DNA from: Morganella morganii
Lineage (GTDB): Bacteria > Pseudomonadota > Gammaproteobacteria > Enterobacterales > Enterobacteriaceae
NCBI RefSeq assembly: GCF_003996855.1
Contig: NZ_NRQY01000001.1
Location: 2,151,552 to 2,215,551, forward strand
Length of the DNA stretch: 64,000 bases
Reading direction: 5' to 3'
The notes below the pieces were generated by a model. That model saw only the letters and a program-made list of their open reading frames with translations, was not told the origin of the DNA and did not search any database. Below, in pieces: positions 56,774 to 64,000 of this stretch (position 1 is its first letter; each line of letters begins with the position of its first letter). The position numbers and the translations under genes are program-made.

Positions 56774-58552
56774 TCAGTAAACATCCCGCTGATAACGCTT
56801 TGCTGTCCGTAATCCGTTCAGAAAAACCAGTGCTTCTTCCGCTGACACAGCACCTTCACTGCGGATAATATCCAGCAGTGCGGCATCAACATCCTTTGCC
56901 ATCCGGAAGGCATCCCCGCACACATACAGATATGCACCCTGCTCCAGCCAGCGCCAGACCGTTTCCCGCATTTCAGACAGTTTATCCTGAACATACACTT
57001 TCTGCGGCTGATCCCGCGACCAGGCGGTTGTCAGCTCTGTCAGCACGCCCTGACGCACAAAATCTGTCAGTTCCGTCTCATACAGAAAATCGCTTTTTTC
57101 ATGCGGATTGCCGGTAATCAGCCAATTTTTCCCGCCGGATTTTTGAGCTGCCCGCTGCTGAAGAAATGCACGGAACGGTGCAATGCCGGTGCCCGGCCCT
57201 ATCATAATCACCGGCTTTTCCGGATCATCCGGCAGACGGAAGTGATCATTGTGCTCAACAAAACAGGCGATAGTATCCCCCGGCTGTAACTGATGTGTCA
57301 GATAACGGGTTGCTGCGCCGTAACGGGTGCCCCCGTCTGTGCTGTACTCCACCACCCCGGCGGTCAGATGCACCTCATCCGGTGAGACCAGCGGCGAAGA
57401 GGAAATCGAGTACAGACGCGGCATCAGCGGAGGCAGGCAATCTGCCCAGGCCTGTGCGGAGGTCTGTACCGCAAACTCACGGACCATATCCGCCACCGGC
57501 CTGCGCTGCGCATACGCCGTCAGCTGCTGCGGGTCCGCAATCATATCCAGCAGTTCCGGCGCGTGACTGAGACGGGCATACGCCGCCACAACCGGCGCAC
57601 TGTTAATGGTCAGTTCACACTGCGTCAGCATGGCCTCACGCAGAGAATACGACTTCCCTTTCAGTATGATGCGCTCATTGCCGTCAAACCAGAGCAGTCC
57701 CAGCAGTTCGCTGACCAGTTCCGGGCTGTTTTCCGGATACACACCCAGGGCATCACCGGTCTGATACTGCAACCCGGTGCCGCGGATATCCAGCATCACC
57801 TGACAGACATGCTTTTCCGATTCCGGCGCGGTCAGGCGCACAGCGCGGCGCAGAACCGCAGACTGTGGTTTGTTACGCTGATGCGGCTGTGAATCAATCT
57901 GTACCACGGTATTGTGAGTAAAACGGCGGAGTTTTTCCTCATCCGCAGGCTGCGTCAGGTTCAGCAGTTCAGGGAGCAGCTGAGAGATCCAGTTACCCGC
58001 AGTGGCCTGATAATCACTGTCCGCCTCAGCACGCGGCAGAATTCTCTTAGCCCCGAGGGCATACAGGCGGTTATCAAAATTCTTTCCGGCCCGGCAAAAC
58101 TGCGGATAAGCCCGGTTTCCCAGCGCCAGAACCGCATAGCGGGTTTCTGTCAGCGAAGGCGCCTGAACAGAATGAAGAAAATGGAACAGCGGCAGGGCTT
58201 CTTCCGGCGCATCCCCATCCCCGCTGGTGGCACAGATGAGCACCACCAGCGGGGATTCGGGGAACCCGGCGAGTGAGATATCCCCGGCATTTACCAGCCG
58301 TACCGCCCGCTGCGCACTGAACAGCTGATCCCGCAGGGATTCCGCCACTCGCCGGGCGTTACCGGTCTGGGAAGCGGCGATCAGCAGAATATCCGCCGGC
58401 TCCTGTACCGCCGCTGGCGGCACTGAGGCAGCCCGCTCGCGGCACCATGAGGACACCCAGTTCAGCTGTTCCGGTGTCAGTGTATGAAGTACGGGTTGCA
58501 GCTGCTGCCAGTCAGGCGCGGAGAGCGGACAGGTTGTGGCCGGTGGTGTCAT
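56774..58552 (-). CDS. cysJ: sulfite reductase flavoprotein alpha subunit
   Basis: Carries electrons from NADPH through FAD and FMN to the CysI haemoprotein. The start at ATG 58552 gives 592 residues (a TTG at 58558 is the alternative). Domains in order are flavodoxin-like (ASQTGNARRVAESL, about residue 60), FAD-binding (LPRLYSISSSPLVSPDEVHL) and NADPH-binding (IGPGTGIAPFRAFLQQRAAQ, YLYVCGDAFRMAKDVDAAL). The FMN loops differ from E. coli: ATSGDGDAPEEA for STQGEGEPPEEA and ALGNRAYPQF for SLGDSSYEFF. No cysI or cysH follows; ftsB is next. Confidence 0.88.
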   Translation of the reverse strand: MTPPATTCPLSAPDWQQLQPVLHTLTPEQLNWVSSWCRERAASVPPAAVQEPADILLIAASQTGNARRVAESLRDQLFSAQRAVRLVNAGDISLAGFPESPLVVLICATSGDGDAPEEALPLFHFLHSVQAPSLTETRYAVLALGNRAYPQFCRAGKNFDNRLYALGAKRILPRAEADSDYQATAGNWISQLLPELLNLTQPADEEKLRRFTHNTVVQIDSQPHQRNKPQSAVLRRAVRLTAPESEKHVCQVMLDIRGTGLQYQTGDALGVYPENSPELVSELLGLLWFDGNERIILKGKSYSLREAMLTQCELTINSAPVVAAYARLSHAPELLDMIADPQQLTAYAQRRPVADMVREFAVQTSAQAWADCLPPLMPRLYSISSSPLVSPDEVHLTAGVVEYSTDGGTRYGAATRYLTHQLQPGDTIACFVEHNDHFRLPDDPEKPVIMIGPGTGIAPFRAFLQQRAAQKSGGKNWLITGNPHEKSDFLYETELTDFVRQGVLTELTTAWSRDQPQKVYVQDKLSEMRETVWRWLEQGAYLYVCGDAFRMAKDVDAALLDIIRSEGAVSAEEALVFLNGLRTAKRYQRDVY

Positions 58553-58750
58553 AGTCAATCCGGTGAATGAGAGTAATCGTTATTATTCTGGGTTCCAACA
58601 TAGAGAAAAGTACAGGATTTGTCGATGCGGAAATAACACAGGGTTTCTGTTATTTATCTGTCACTTTGCTGTTTTTTGGTAACATTTTCACAGAATATTG
58701 CGTAAAATGACGCCTTTAATCTGCCATACCGTCATTATCCGGAGAGAATT

Positions 58751-59113
58751 ATGACCACCACGATTTTTAAAGAGTTCCAGTTTGAAGCCGCCCACCGCCT
58801 GCCGCATGTACCGGAAGGCCATAAATGCGGACGGCTGCACGGGCATTCATTTCTTGTCCGTCTGGAACTGAGTGGTGAGGTGGATGCTCATACCGGCTGG
58901 CTTATCGACTTTGCCGAGGTTAAACAGGCGTTTAAAACGATTTACGACCGTCTGGATCATCACTATCTCAATGATATTCCGGGGCTGGAAAACCCGACCA
59001 GCGAAGTGCTCGCACACTGGATCTGGCAGCAGACCAAACCGCTGCTGCCGATGCTGAGTGCCGTGCTGGTCAAAGAGACCTGCACCGCCGGTTGTGTTTA
59101 CCGCGGCGAATAA
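58751..59113 (+). CDS. queD: 6-carboxytetrahydropterin synthase
   Basis: Queuosine precursor pathway. The 120 residues have the zinc histidines in FEAAHRLP and LHGHSF, the catalytic Cys in [12 protein letters not shown] and the C-terminal [19 protein letters not shown] precedes the start. It diverges from cysJ as in E. coli and converges with queE. Confidence 0.96.
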   Translation: MTTTIFKEFQFEAAHRLPHVPEGHKCGRLHGHSFLVRLELSGEVDAHTGWLIDFAEVKQAFKTIYDRLDHHYLNDIPGLENPTSEVLAHWIWQQTKPLLPMLSAVLVKETCTAGCVYRGE

Positions 59114-59788
59114 TCAGGCAATATTGAGATATTTGTGAGTCTGCATCGAGAAACGCCAGTTACGCGCGATGCAGGTCTCAATACAGAGTGCGGTTGCCGC
59201 CGGTTTCTGACTGATCGGCTGCAATGCCACCACCGGATGTTTATCCCCCGGCAGTTTTGCCAGCAGTAAATCCAGTTCATCAATATCCCGCTGCCGCCCG
59301 ACCGGGTGTTTGACCTCATCAGCCCGCAGCAGAGAAGGTGTCAGTACATCATAACCACCGCGCATATTCACTTTCGGGGACACCGTCACCCAGGTCTTCT
59401 CACTGCACAGCACCGGTTGTGTGCCGCTGGTTTCAATCTGACACTGATAACCCCGCGCTTCGAGCACCGCCGTCAGCGGCCGCAGGTCATATAAACACGG
59501 TTCACCACCGGTGATCACCACATGCCGGGCAGTATAACCTTTCGCCTCAAACTGCATAATAATGCTGTCAGCATCCAGAGAAGCCCAGCGGTCATCTTCC
59601 TCTGCTTTACTCATCATATCTTCCGCTGAACAGGCTTTTTCCGGCAGCTGTTCCCAGGTATGTTTGGTATCACACCAGCTGCACCCGACCGGACAGCGCT
59701 GTAAGCGGACAAAAATCGCCGGGACGCCGGTAAAAACGCCTTCGCCCTGCAATGTCTGAAAGATTTCGTTAATAGGGTATTGCATCAC
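59114..59788 (-). CDS. queE: 7-carboxy-7-deazaguanine synthase
   Basis: Radical SAM enzyme that contracts the QueD product to 7-carboxy-7-deazaguanine. The 224 residues have the cluster motif CX3CX2C (CPVGCSWC), TLQGEGVFTGVPAIFVRLQR upstream and the glycine-rich VVITGGEPCLYDL. Its stop abuts that of queD on the other strand. Confidence 0.95.
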   Translation of the reverse strand: MMQYPINEIFQTLQGEGVFTGVPAIFVRLQRCPVGCSWCDTKHTWEQLPEKACSAEDMMSKAEEDDRWASLDADSIIMQFEAKGYTARHVVITGGEPCLYDLRPLTAVLEARGYQCQIETSGTQPVLCSEKTWVTVSPKVNMRGGYDVLTPSLLRADEVKHPVGRQRDIDELDLLLAKLPGDKHPVVALQPISQKPAATALCIETCIARNWRFSMQTHKYLNIA

Positions 59789-59934
59789 TCATCTGTTCCT
59801 TACGTTTAAGGCCGTATTATTGCAGATAATTATCCCGTCAGCATGACTCTTTATGTTAAAGTACCGGGTTGACTCTGACCGCGTTTCACATCAGTAAAAA
59901 CGCTGCTAATCACGACAGCGACAGGATTAAATAC

Positions 59935-61296
59935 ATGAAAGAAAATAATACAGCGCTAAGACGGGGGCTTACAGGGCGGCACATCCGCTTTATGGCGCTC
60001 GGATCGGCGATAGGCACCGGCCTGTTTTACGGCTCGGCAGCCTCTATTGAGCAGGCGGGTCCTGCTGTTCTGCTGGCCTACCTTATCGGGGGTGCGGCAG
60101 TCTTTATGGTGATGCGTGCGCTGGGCGAAATGGCAGTCCACCATCCTGTCCCTGGTTCATTTTCACAATATGCCAGCCATTACATGGGCCCGCTCGCCGG
60201 TTTCCTCACCGGCTGGAACTACGTTTTTGAAATGCTGATTGTCTGTCTCGCGGACGTCACCGCCTTCGGCTTCTATATGAAGCTCTGGTTCCCGGATGTC
60301 GATCAATGGATCTGGGTGCTGGGCATTGTGTGTTTCATTGGCGCACTGAATTTATGTCACGTGAAGATATTCGGAGAAATGGAGTTCTGGCTCTCGATTA
60401 TCAAAGTGACCGCGATTATCGCCATGATTGTCGGCGGCGCGGCTATTATGCTGTTCGGCTTCGGCCAGGAAACTGCACATCCTACCGGTATCAGTAACTT
60501 ATGGGAATTCGGCGGCTTTATGCCGAACGGAATAAGCGGGGTGATAGCCTCACTCGCGATTGTGATGTTTGCCTTCGGCGGTATTGAAGTTATCGGTATT
60601 ACCGCAAGCGAAGCGCAGAACCCGGAAAAAACGATACCGAAAGCGATCAACGCAGTACCACTGCGTATTCTGCTGTTCTATGTGCTGACACTGTTTATTC
60701 TGATGTGTATCTTCCCGTGGAACCAGATTGGCCATAACGGCAGCCCGTTTGTGCAGATTTTCGAGAAACTGAATATCTCTTACGCGGCTAATATTCTGAA
60801 CCTGGTGGTGATCACCGCCGCCGTATCAGCCATTAACAGTGATATTTTCGGTGCAGGCCGGATGATGTACGGCATGGCACAGGAAGGTCAGGCACCGAAA
60901 TCCTTTATGAAACTCACCAAAAATGGTGTGCCGTGGCTGACGGTTCTGGTGATGAGTGCGGTTCTGCTGGTGGGTGTGGTACTGAACTACCTGATCCCGG
61001 AAAAAATCTTCATTATTATCGCCTCTATCGCGACATTCGCGACCGTCTGGGTCTGGCTGATGATTCTGTTATCTCAGGTGGCAATGCGCCGCCAGATGAA
61101 ACCGGAAGAGGTCAAAACCCTGAAATTCCCGGTACCGATGTGGCCGGTCGCACCCGCATTAACGATTGCCTTTATGGTCTTTGTGATTGCACTTCTGGGT
61201 TACTTCCCGGATACCCGCGTGGCACTGATGGTGGGGATTGCCTGGGTGGTGATCCTGACAGTGGGTTATTTTGCCGGTGTAAAAAAACGGACATAA
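59935..61296 (+). CDS. proY: ProY-like amino acid permease (APC family)
   Basis: The start at ATG 59935 follows AGGA and aligns the N-terminus ([20 protein letters not shown]) with E. coli ProY; an extension to 59869 has no support. The 453 residues have about 12 membrane segments and are close to ProY along their length (for example [16 protein letters not shown] and LATVWVW-type segments). ProY has been linked to proline, and near relatives (HutT) to histidine, so the substrate is open. It is monocistronic. Confidence 0.82.
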   Translation: MKENNTALRRGLTGRHIRFMALGSAIGTGLFYGSAASIEQAGPAVLLAYLIGGAAVFMVMRALGEMAVHHPVPGSFSQYASHYMGPLAGFLTGWNYVFEMLIVCLADVTAFGFYMKLWFPDVDQWIWVLGIVCFIGALNLCHVKIFGEMEFWLSIIKVTAIIAMIVGGAAIMLFGFGQETAHPTGISNLWEFGGFMPNGISGVIASLAIVMFAFGGIEVIGITASEAQNPEKTIPKAINAVPLRILLFYVLTLFILMCIFPWNQIGHNGSPFVQIFEKLNISYAANILNLVVITAAVSAINSDIFGAGRMMYGMAQEGQAPKSFMKLTKNGVPWLTVLVMSAVLLVGVVLNYLIPEKIFIIIASIATFATVWVWLMILLSQVAMRRQMKPEEVKTLKFPVPMWPVAPALTIAFMVFVIALLGYFPDTRVALMVGIAWVVILTVGYFAGVKKRT

Positions 61297-61325
61297 ACAG
61301 ATAATTTACTGTTCAGCAAACAATA

Positions 61326-61358
61326 AACTGGGTGAATAAAATACCCGGTTTTTTTATA
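61326..61358 (+). terminator. intrinsic terminator of the permease gene
   Basis: AAACTGGGT pairs with ACCCGGTTT (one G-U pair) around nine bases, followed by a run of T. It is also positioned after the DUF1641 stop on the other strand. Confidence 0.8.
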
Positions 61359-61366
61359 TCCTGTTA

Positions 61367-61762
61367 TCAGGGTTCACTGTCAATACGCTGAATACGGGAG
61401 CCCATAATCTGTAAGGTTCTGAGCACCATATTGATACCTTTGAGCGTATCCTGATCTTTCAGTAACTTATAGGTATTACGGAAATTGTACTTCTCATCGC
61501 TGTACATCATTTCCATTTTGGCTTTATTCAGCGCCAGCCCGCTTTCCCACAATAATGCGATACCCGATTCCGCATTATCGGCCAGTTTATTGACTTCATT
61601 TTTACCGATAATATCGACCAGATCCGATACCAGGGACAGCAGATCGATCACATTATCAAAGCGGTTCAGCTGCATTAAAACTGCCAGTTTTTCCGCTGTC
61701 TCCGCGGATAATTCAGGTTTTGGTGCAGCAGCGTGTTCATTCATCTGTTCTGTTGCAGACAT
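61367..61762 (-). CDS. DUF1641-family protein
   Basis: The 131 residues are helical and have no membrane segment. The hydrophobic core LAVLMQLNRFDNVIDLLSLV and DIIGKNEVNKLADNAESGIA fit DUF1641, often encoded beside sulfide:quinone oxidoreductase-like flavoproteins, as here (14-bp gap). Function is unknown; a partner or assembly role is inferred. GGAGGAAA precedes the start. Confidence 0.8.
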   Translation of the reverse strand: MSATEQMNEHAAAPKPELSAETAEKLAVLMQLNRFDNVIDLLSLVSDLVDIIGKNEVNKLADNAESGIALLWESGLALNKAKMEMMYSDEKYNFRNTYKLLKDQDTLKGINMVLRTLQIMGSRIQRIDSEP

Positions 61763-61776
61763 TGCAGTTTCCTCCG

Positions 61777-62964
61777 TTATACCAGGCCGCGAACGGTTGA
61801 CCAGTACAAGCCGCGGTTAAAACCGGTACGCAGCAGGCCGCCCAGTTTTGTTGCCGGTGTCGGTAACACATCATGCTTATAATCATACTGGAGCGGCATC
61901 CCTGCATTCAGCCCCATCTGCGCAACAGCCTGAACCCGTCCGTCATAAATAGCCGTGGTATAGCCAAAACGCATCTCGCCGATAATATTATCTACCACCA
62001 CCGTTGACTGGTTATGGCAGCTGCCTGCCGCTTTACTGATAGGCAGATCCACAGTATCACCGAGTACATAGACATTTTTCAGTCCGTACACCTGCAACGT
62101 TTCCGGATCTGTCGGCAGCCAGCCCTCTTCTGGGTCGCCGTCGGATAATCCGGTATTGCGTACTGATTCCACCGCAGAAATCGGTGGCGTGCCTATCAGT
62201 AAATCAAACGGCTGCTCTTCCCCTTCTTTGGAGTAAGCAATTTTTTTCTCAGGACAAACCCGCTCCAGCGTAAAGCCGCGCTGAGCCTGAATGTTACGTT
62301 CCTGAAAAACAGATGGTAGTACTTCACAGACATCTTTCTGCATAAACAGGCAGTTACGCAGAAGTTGTGAGACTGTCGGATAGGTATAAACGATTTCGAT
62401 ATCCTGGCGGACACGGCGCTGGCGGAAATAATCATCCAGCATCAGCGTAGTTTCCATCGGTGCGATACCGCACTGGTGAGGAACATTCGGGGTATTCGGG
62501 AAAGAAACTGTAATAAAAATCCGGCCTTTTTCAAATTTGGCCAGTTTTTCAGCCAACTGACGGGCAGGCTGATACTGATAGAAATGGTCGGCAGCCTCTT
62601 TCATTCCGGAGATCCGGTCAGGTCTCGGCTGACAACCGGTTGCGATCACCAGGTAGTCATATCCGTATTTGGTGCCGTTTTTTCCCTGCAACGTTTGTGA
62701 TGCAAAATCAAAATGCTCAACACGGTCATGAATAAACTGAATTTCCGGGCGAAGCAGAGAACGTTGCGACTTGCGTAATTCCTCTTTCAGATACAGATTA
62801 AAAGCAACATACATAAACGCAGGTTTATAATAGTGCCATTCACTGTCCGAAATCAGGACAACTTCTACTTTCTTCTGATAAATATCATTTAACAGCTTTC
62901 TGGTCAGAATATTTGCGACCATCGTGCCGCCGGCACCGCCGCCAACAATAACAATACGCTGCAT
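61777..62964 (-). CDS. sulfide:quinone oxidoreductase-like FAD flavoprotein
   Basis: The start at ATG 62964 (MQRIVIVGGGAGGTMVANIL) follows GGAGAT; an extension to 62988 is unlikely. The 395 residues have the N-terminal FAD loop GGGAGG and the second motif VIATGCQPRPDRISG. Three Cys lie where SQR enzymes use them: ATGC, PHQCGIAPMET (for CxGAP) and AAGSCHNQSTVVVDNI. It may oxidise sulfide or another low-potential donor to quinone. It forms a two-gene unit with DUF1641. Confidence 0.82.
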   Translation of the reverse strand: MQRIVIVGGGAGGTMVANILTRKLLNDIYQKKVEVVLISDSEWHYYKPAFMYVAFNLYLKEELRKSQRSLLRPEIQFIHDRVEHFDFASQTLQGKNGTKYGYDYLVIATGCQPRPDRISGMKEAADHFYQYQPARQLAEKLAKFEKGRIFITVSFPNTPNVPHQCGIAPMETTLMLDDYFRQRRVRQDIEIVYTYPTVSQLLRNCLFMQKDVCEVLPSVFQERNIQAQRGFTLERVCPEKKIAYSKEGEEQPFDLLIGTPPISAVESVRNTGLSDGDPEEGWLPTDPETLQVYGLKNVYVLGDTVDLPISKAAGSCHNQSTVVVDNIIGEMRFGYTTAIYDGRVQAVAQMGLNAGMPLQYDYKHDVLPTPATKLGGLLRTGFNRGLYWSTVRGLV

Positions 62965-63100
62965 AATATCTCCGGTTTTATTACTCAATCAGTTAATAAC
63001 ACAAGGTAATAACAACCAGATAACTATAGTTAATATAAATAATATTGCATTAATATTATTTATTAATAATAACGATAACAAATAATAACATCAGATATCT

Positions 63101-63886
63101 TTATGTAAACTCGGCAATCAAAGGGTGGTGGTCTGATGCATCTGTTTGCATCACATCTGATAAAACCAGTTTAAATCCGCGATAAAACAGATAATCCAGA
63201 GGATGACCAAATGCTTTTGTACGAATATCATGCGGAAACAGTACTTCTTTCAGTCCCTGGGCGCGGGCAAAACGTTTCAGGGCATTCATGCGCTGCCTGC
63301 TCCAGGCATTAAAATCACCACCGAGAATAACCGGCCCGATATGGCAACGGATCTGAGAGCCGACCGTATTCAGCTGGCGACGGTAAACATCCACACCAAA
63401 ACTGAAATTAATAGCATGGACATTAATCACCATCAGCTGACGGCCGTCAGGAAGCGGATATACCGTCACTAATGCAGACTTGGGCAGACGCAGTAACGGC
63501 TCTTTCTGCTGTAACGGACAACAATAAATCGGATGAGAAGTTGCCAGTGTCATCACACCGGAAGGGTGCTGCTGGAAGTGCAGCGCGGGAACCTGATCGG
63601 CAACCAGCTGGTGTTTTCCTGCCAGACTGACCAGCTCAGGAGACGGTTGTGCTTCCTGAAGAAGAACCAGCTGAGTGTCATGCAGAATGCGATCAAGGGT
63701 TTTTCGCCAGTCAGGGCGCTGTTGTTTATAGATATTCCAGACCACAACCCGGATAGTTTTATCCGGTGCGGATAATGGTAAACCAACCGGTAATCCGTTA
63801 CCCAGCATGTCTGCTGACATCGGGCGGATTTGTCGTGCCGGATGCCCTGCGACATACCGGACGGACCAGTTTTTTTTCTCTTTCAA
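63101..63886 (-). CDS. yafD: YafD-type endonuclease/exonuclease/phosphatase family protein
   Basis: The 261 residues match E. coli YafD over the whole length (WSVRYVAGHPARQI at the start, then IRVVVWNIYKQQRPDWRKTL and QHPSGVMTLATSHPIYCCPL). DNase I-like catalytic features are LLQEAQ, GGDFNAWSRQRMNALKRFAR and TDASDHHPLIAEF. The substrate is unknown; phosphodiester or phospholipid headgroups are family possibilities. The 114 bp to the window end hold its promoter and no other gene. Confidence 0.9.
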   Translation of the reverse strand: MKEKKNWSVRYVAGHPARQIRPMSADMLGNGLPVGLPLSAPDKTIRVVVWNIYKQQRPDWRKTLDRILHDTQLVLLQEAQPSPELVSLAGKHQLVADQVPALHFQQHPSGVMTLATSHPIYCCPLQQKEPLLRLPKSALVTVYPLPDGRQLMVINVHAINFSFGVDVYRRQLNTVGSQIRCHIGPVILGGDFNAWSRQRMNALKRFARAQGLKEVLFPHDIRTKAFGHPLDYLFYRGFKLVLSDVMQTDASDHHPLIAEFT

Positions 63887-64000
63887 CGCTGACCCCGATA
63901 CTGTTTGCTTCTGTCCGCCACTATCTTAGCAAGATTTAGTTCATGCTATCCGGTTCAGAACACGTATTCAGGTGAAAAAGATTTTTTTCTTTCGCCCAAA

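Overview
The window looks like chromosome of a Morganellaceae member, most plausibly Morganella. This rests on about 50% GC coding sequence with AT-rich spacers, an E. coli-like order in the rpoS/nlpD/pcm/surE/truD/ispF/ispD/ftsB block, and a complete anaerobic cobalamin locus next to an adenosylcobalamin-dependent glutamate mutase operon. The genus is inferred from gene content and was not tested by any search. No rRNA, tRNA, CRISPR array, insertion sequence or prophage was seen.

Layout. (1) 1-5.8 kb, minus strand: glmS-glmL-glmE-mal followed by an AtuA-family gene that runs off the left edge. This is the methylaspartate route of glutamate fermentation. (2) 6.4-10.3 kb, minus strand: cobA, cobD, pduX and a CysG N-terminal-type precorrin-2 dehydrogenase. 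These supply precorrin-2 and the aminopropanol linker. (3) 11.1-28.4 kb, plus strand: cbiABCDETFGHJKLMNQOP-cobU-cobS-cobC-cobT, mostly overlapping, ending with a LysR regulator. The 780-bp spacer between the divergent cob units holds a perfect CRP palindrome and, in the presumed cbi leader, two terminator-like hairpins. No B12 box was found. (4) 29.6-30.3 kb: a RelE-type toxin-antitoxin locus with a third small gene between antitoxin and toxin. (5) 30.3-35.3 kb, minus strand: an M48 lipoprotein protease, the cobalamin adenosyltransferase btuR directly behind a class I fumarase, and a DAACS-family dicarboxylate carrier. (6) 35.8-46.7 kb: an accessory, partly decayed stretch. It holds a lipoprotein, a TetR regulator, a Rob-like regulator with an internal stop, an anion permease, a LuxE-like/LuxC-like pair with a frameshift, a GNAT enzyme, an outer-membrane gene set with a fusion deletion and a frameshift, and an orphan 150-residue gene. 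(7) 46.8-59.8 kb: a candidate small RNA, mutS, the rpoS-nlpD-pcm-surE and truD-ispF-ispD-ftsB blocks, cysJ without cysI or cysH, and queD/queE. (8) 59.9-63.9 kb: a ProY-like permease, DUF1641 plus an SQR-like flavoprotein, and yafD.

How it works together. Regions 1-3 and 5 read as one physiological module. The cbi/cob genes make cobalamin and BtuR makes adenosylcobalamin. Glutamate mutase and methylaspartate ammonia-lyase then convert glutamate to mesaconate. The class I fumarase cotranscribed with btuR is of a type known to hydrate mesaconate as well as fumarate.
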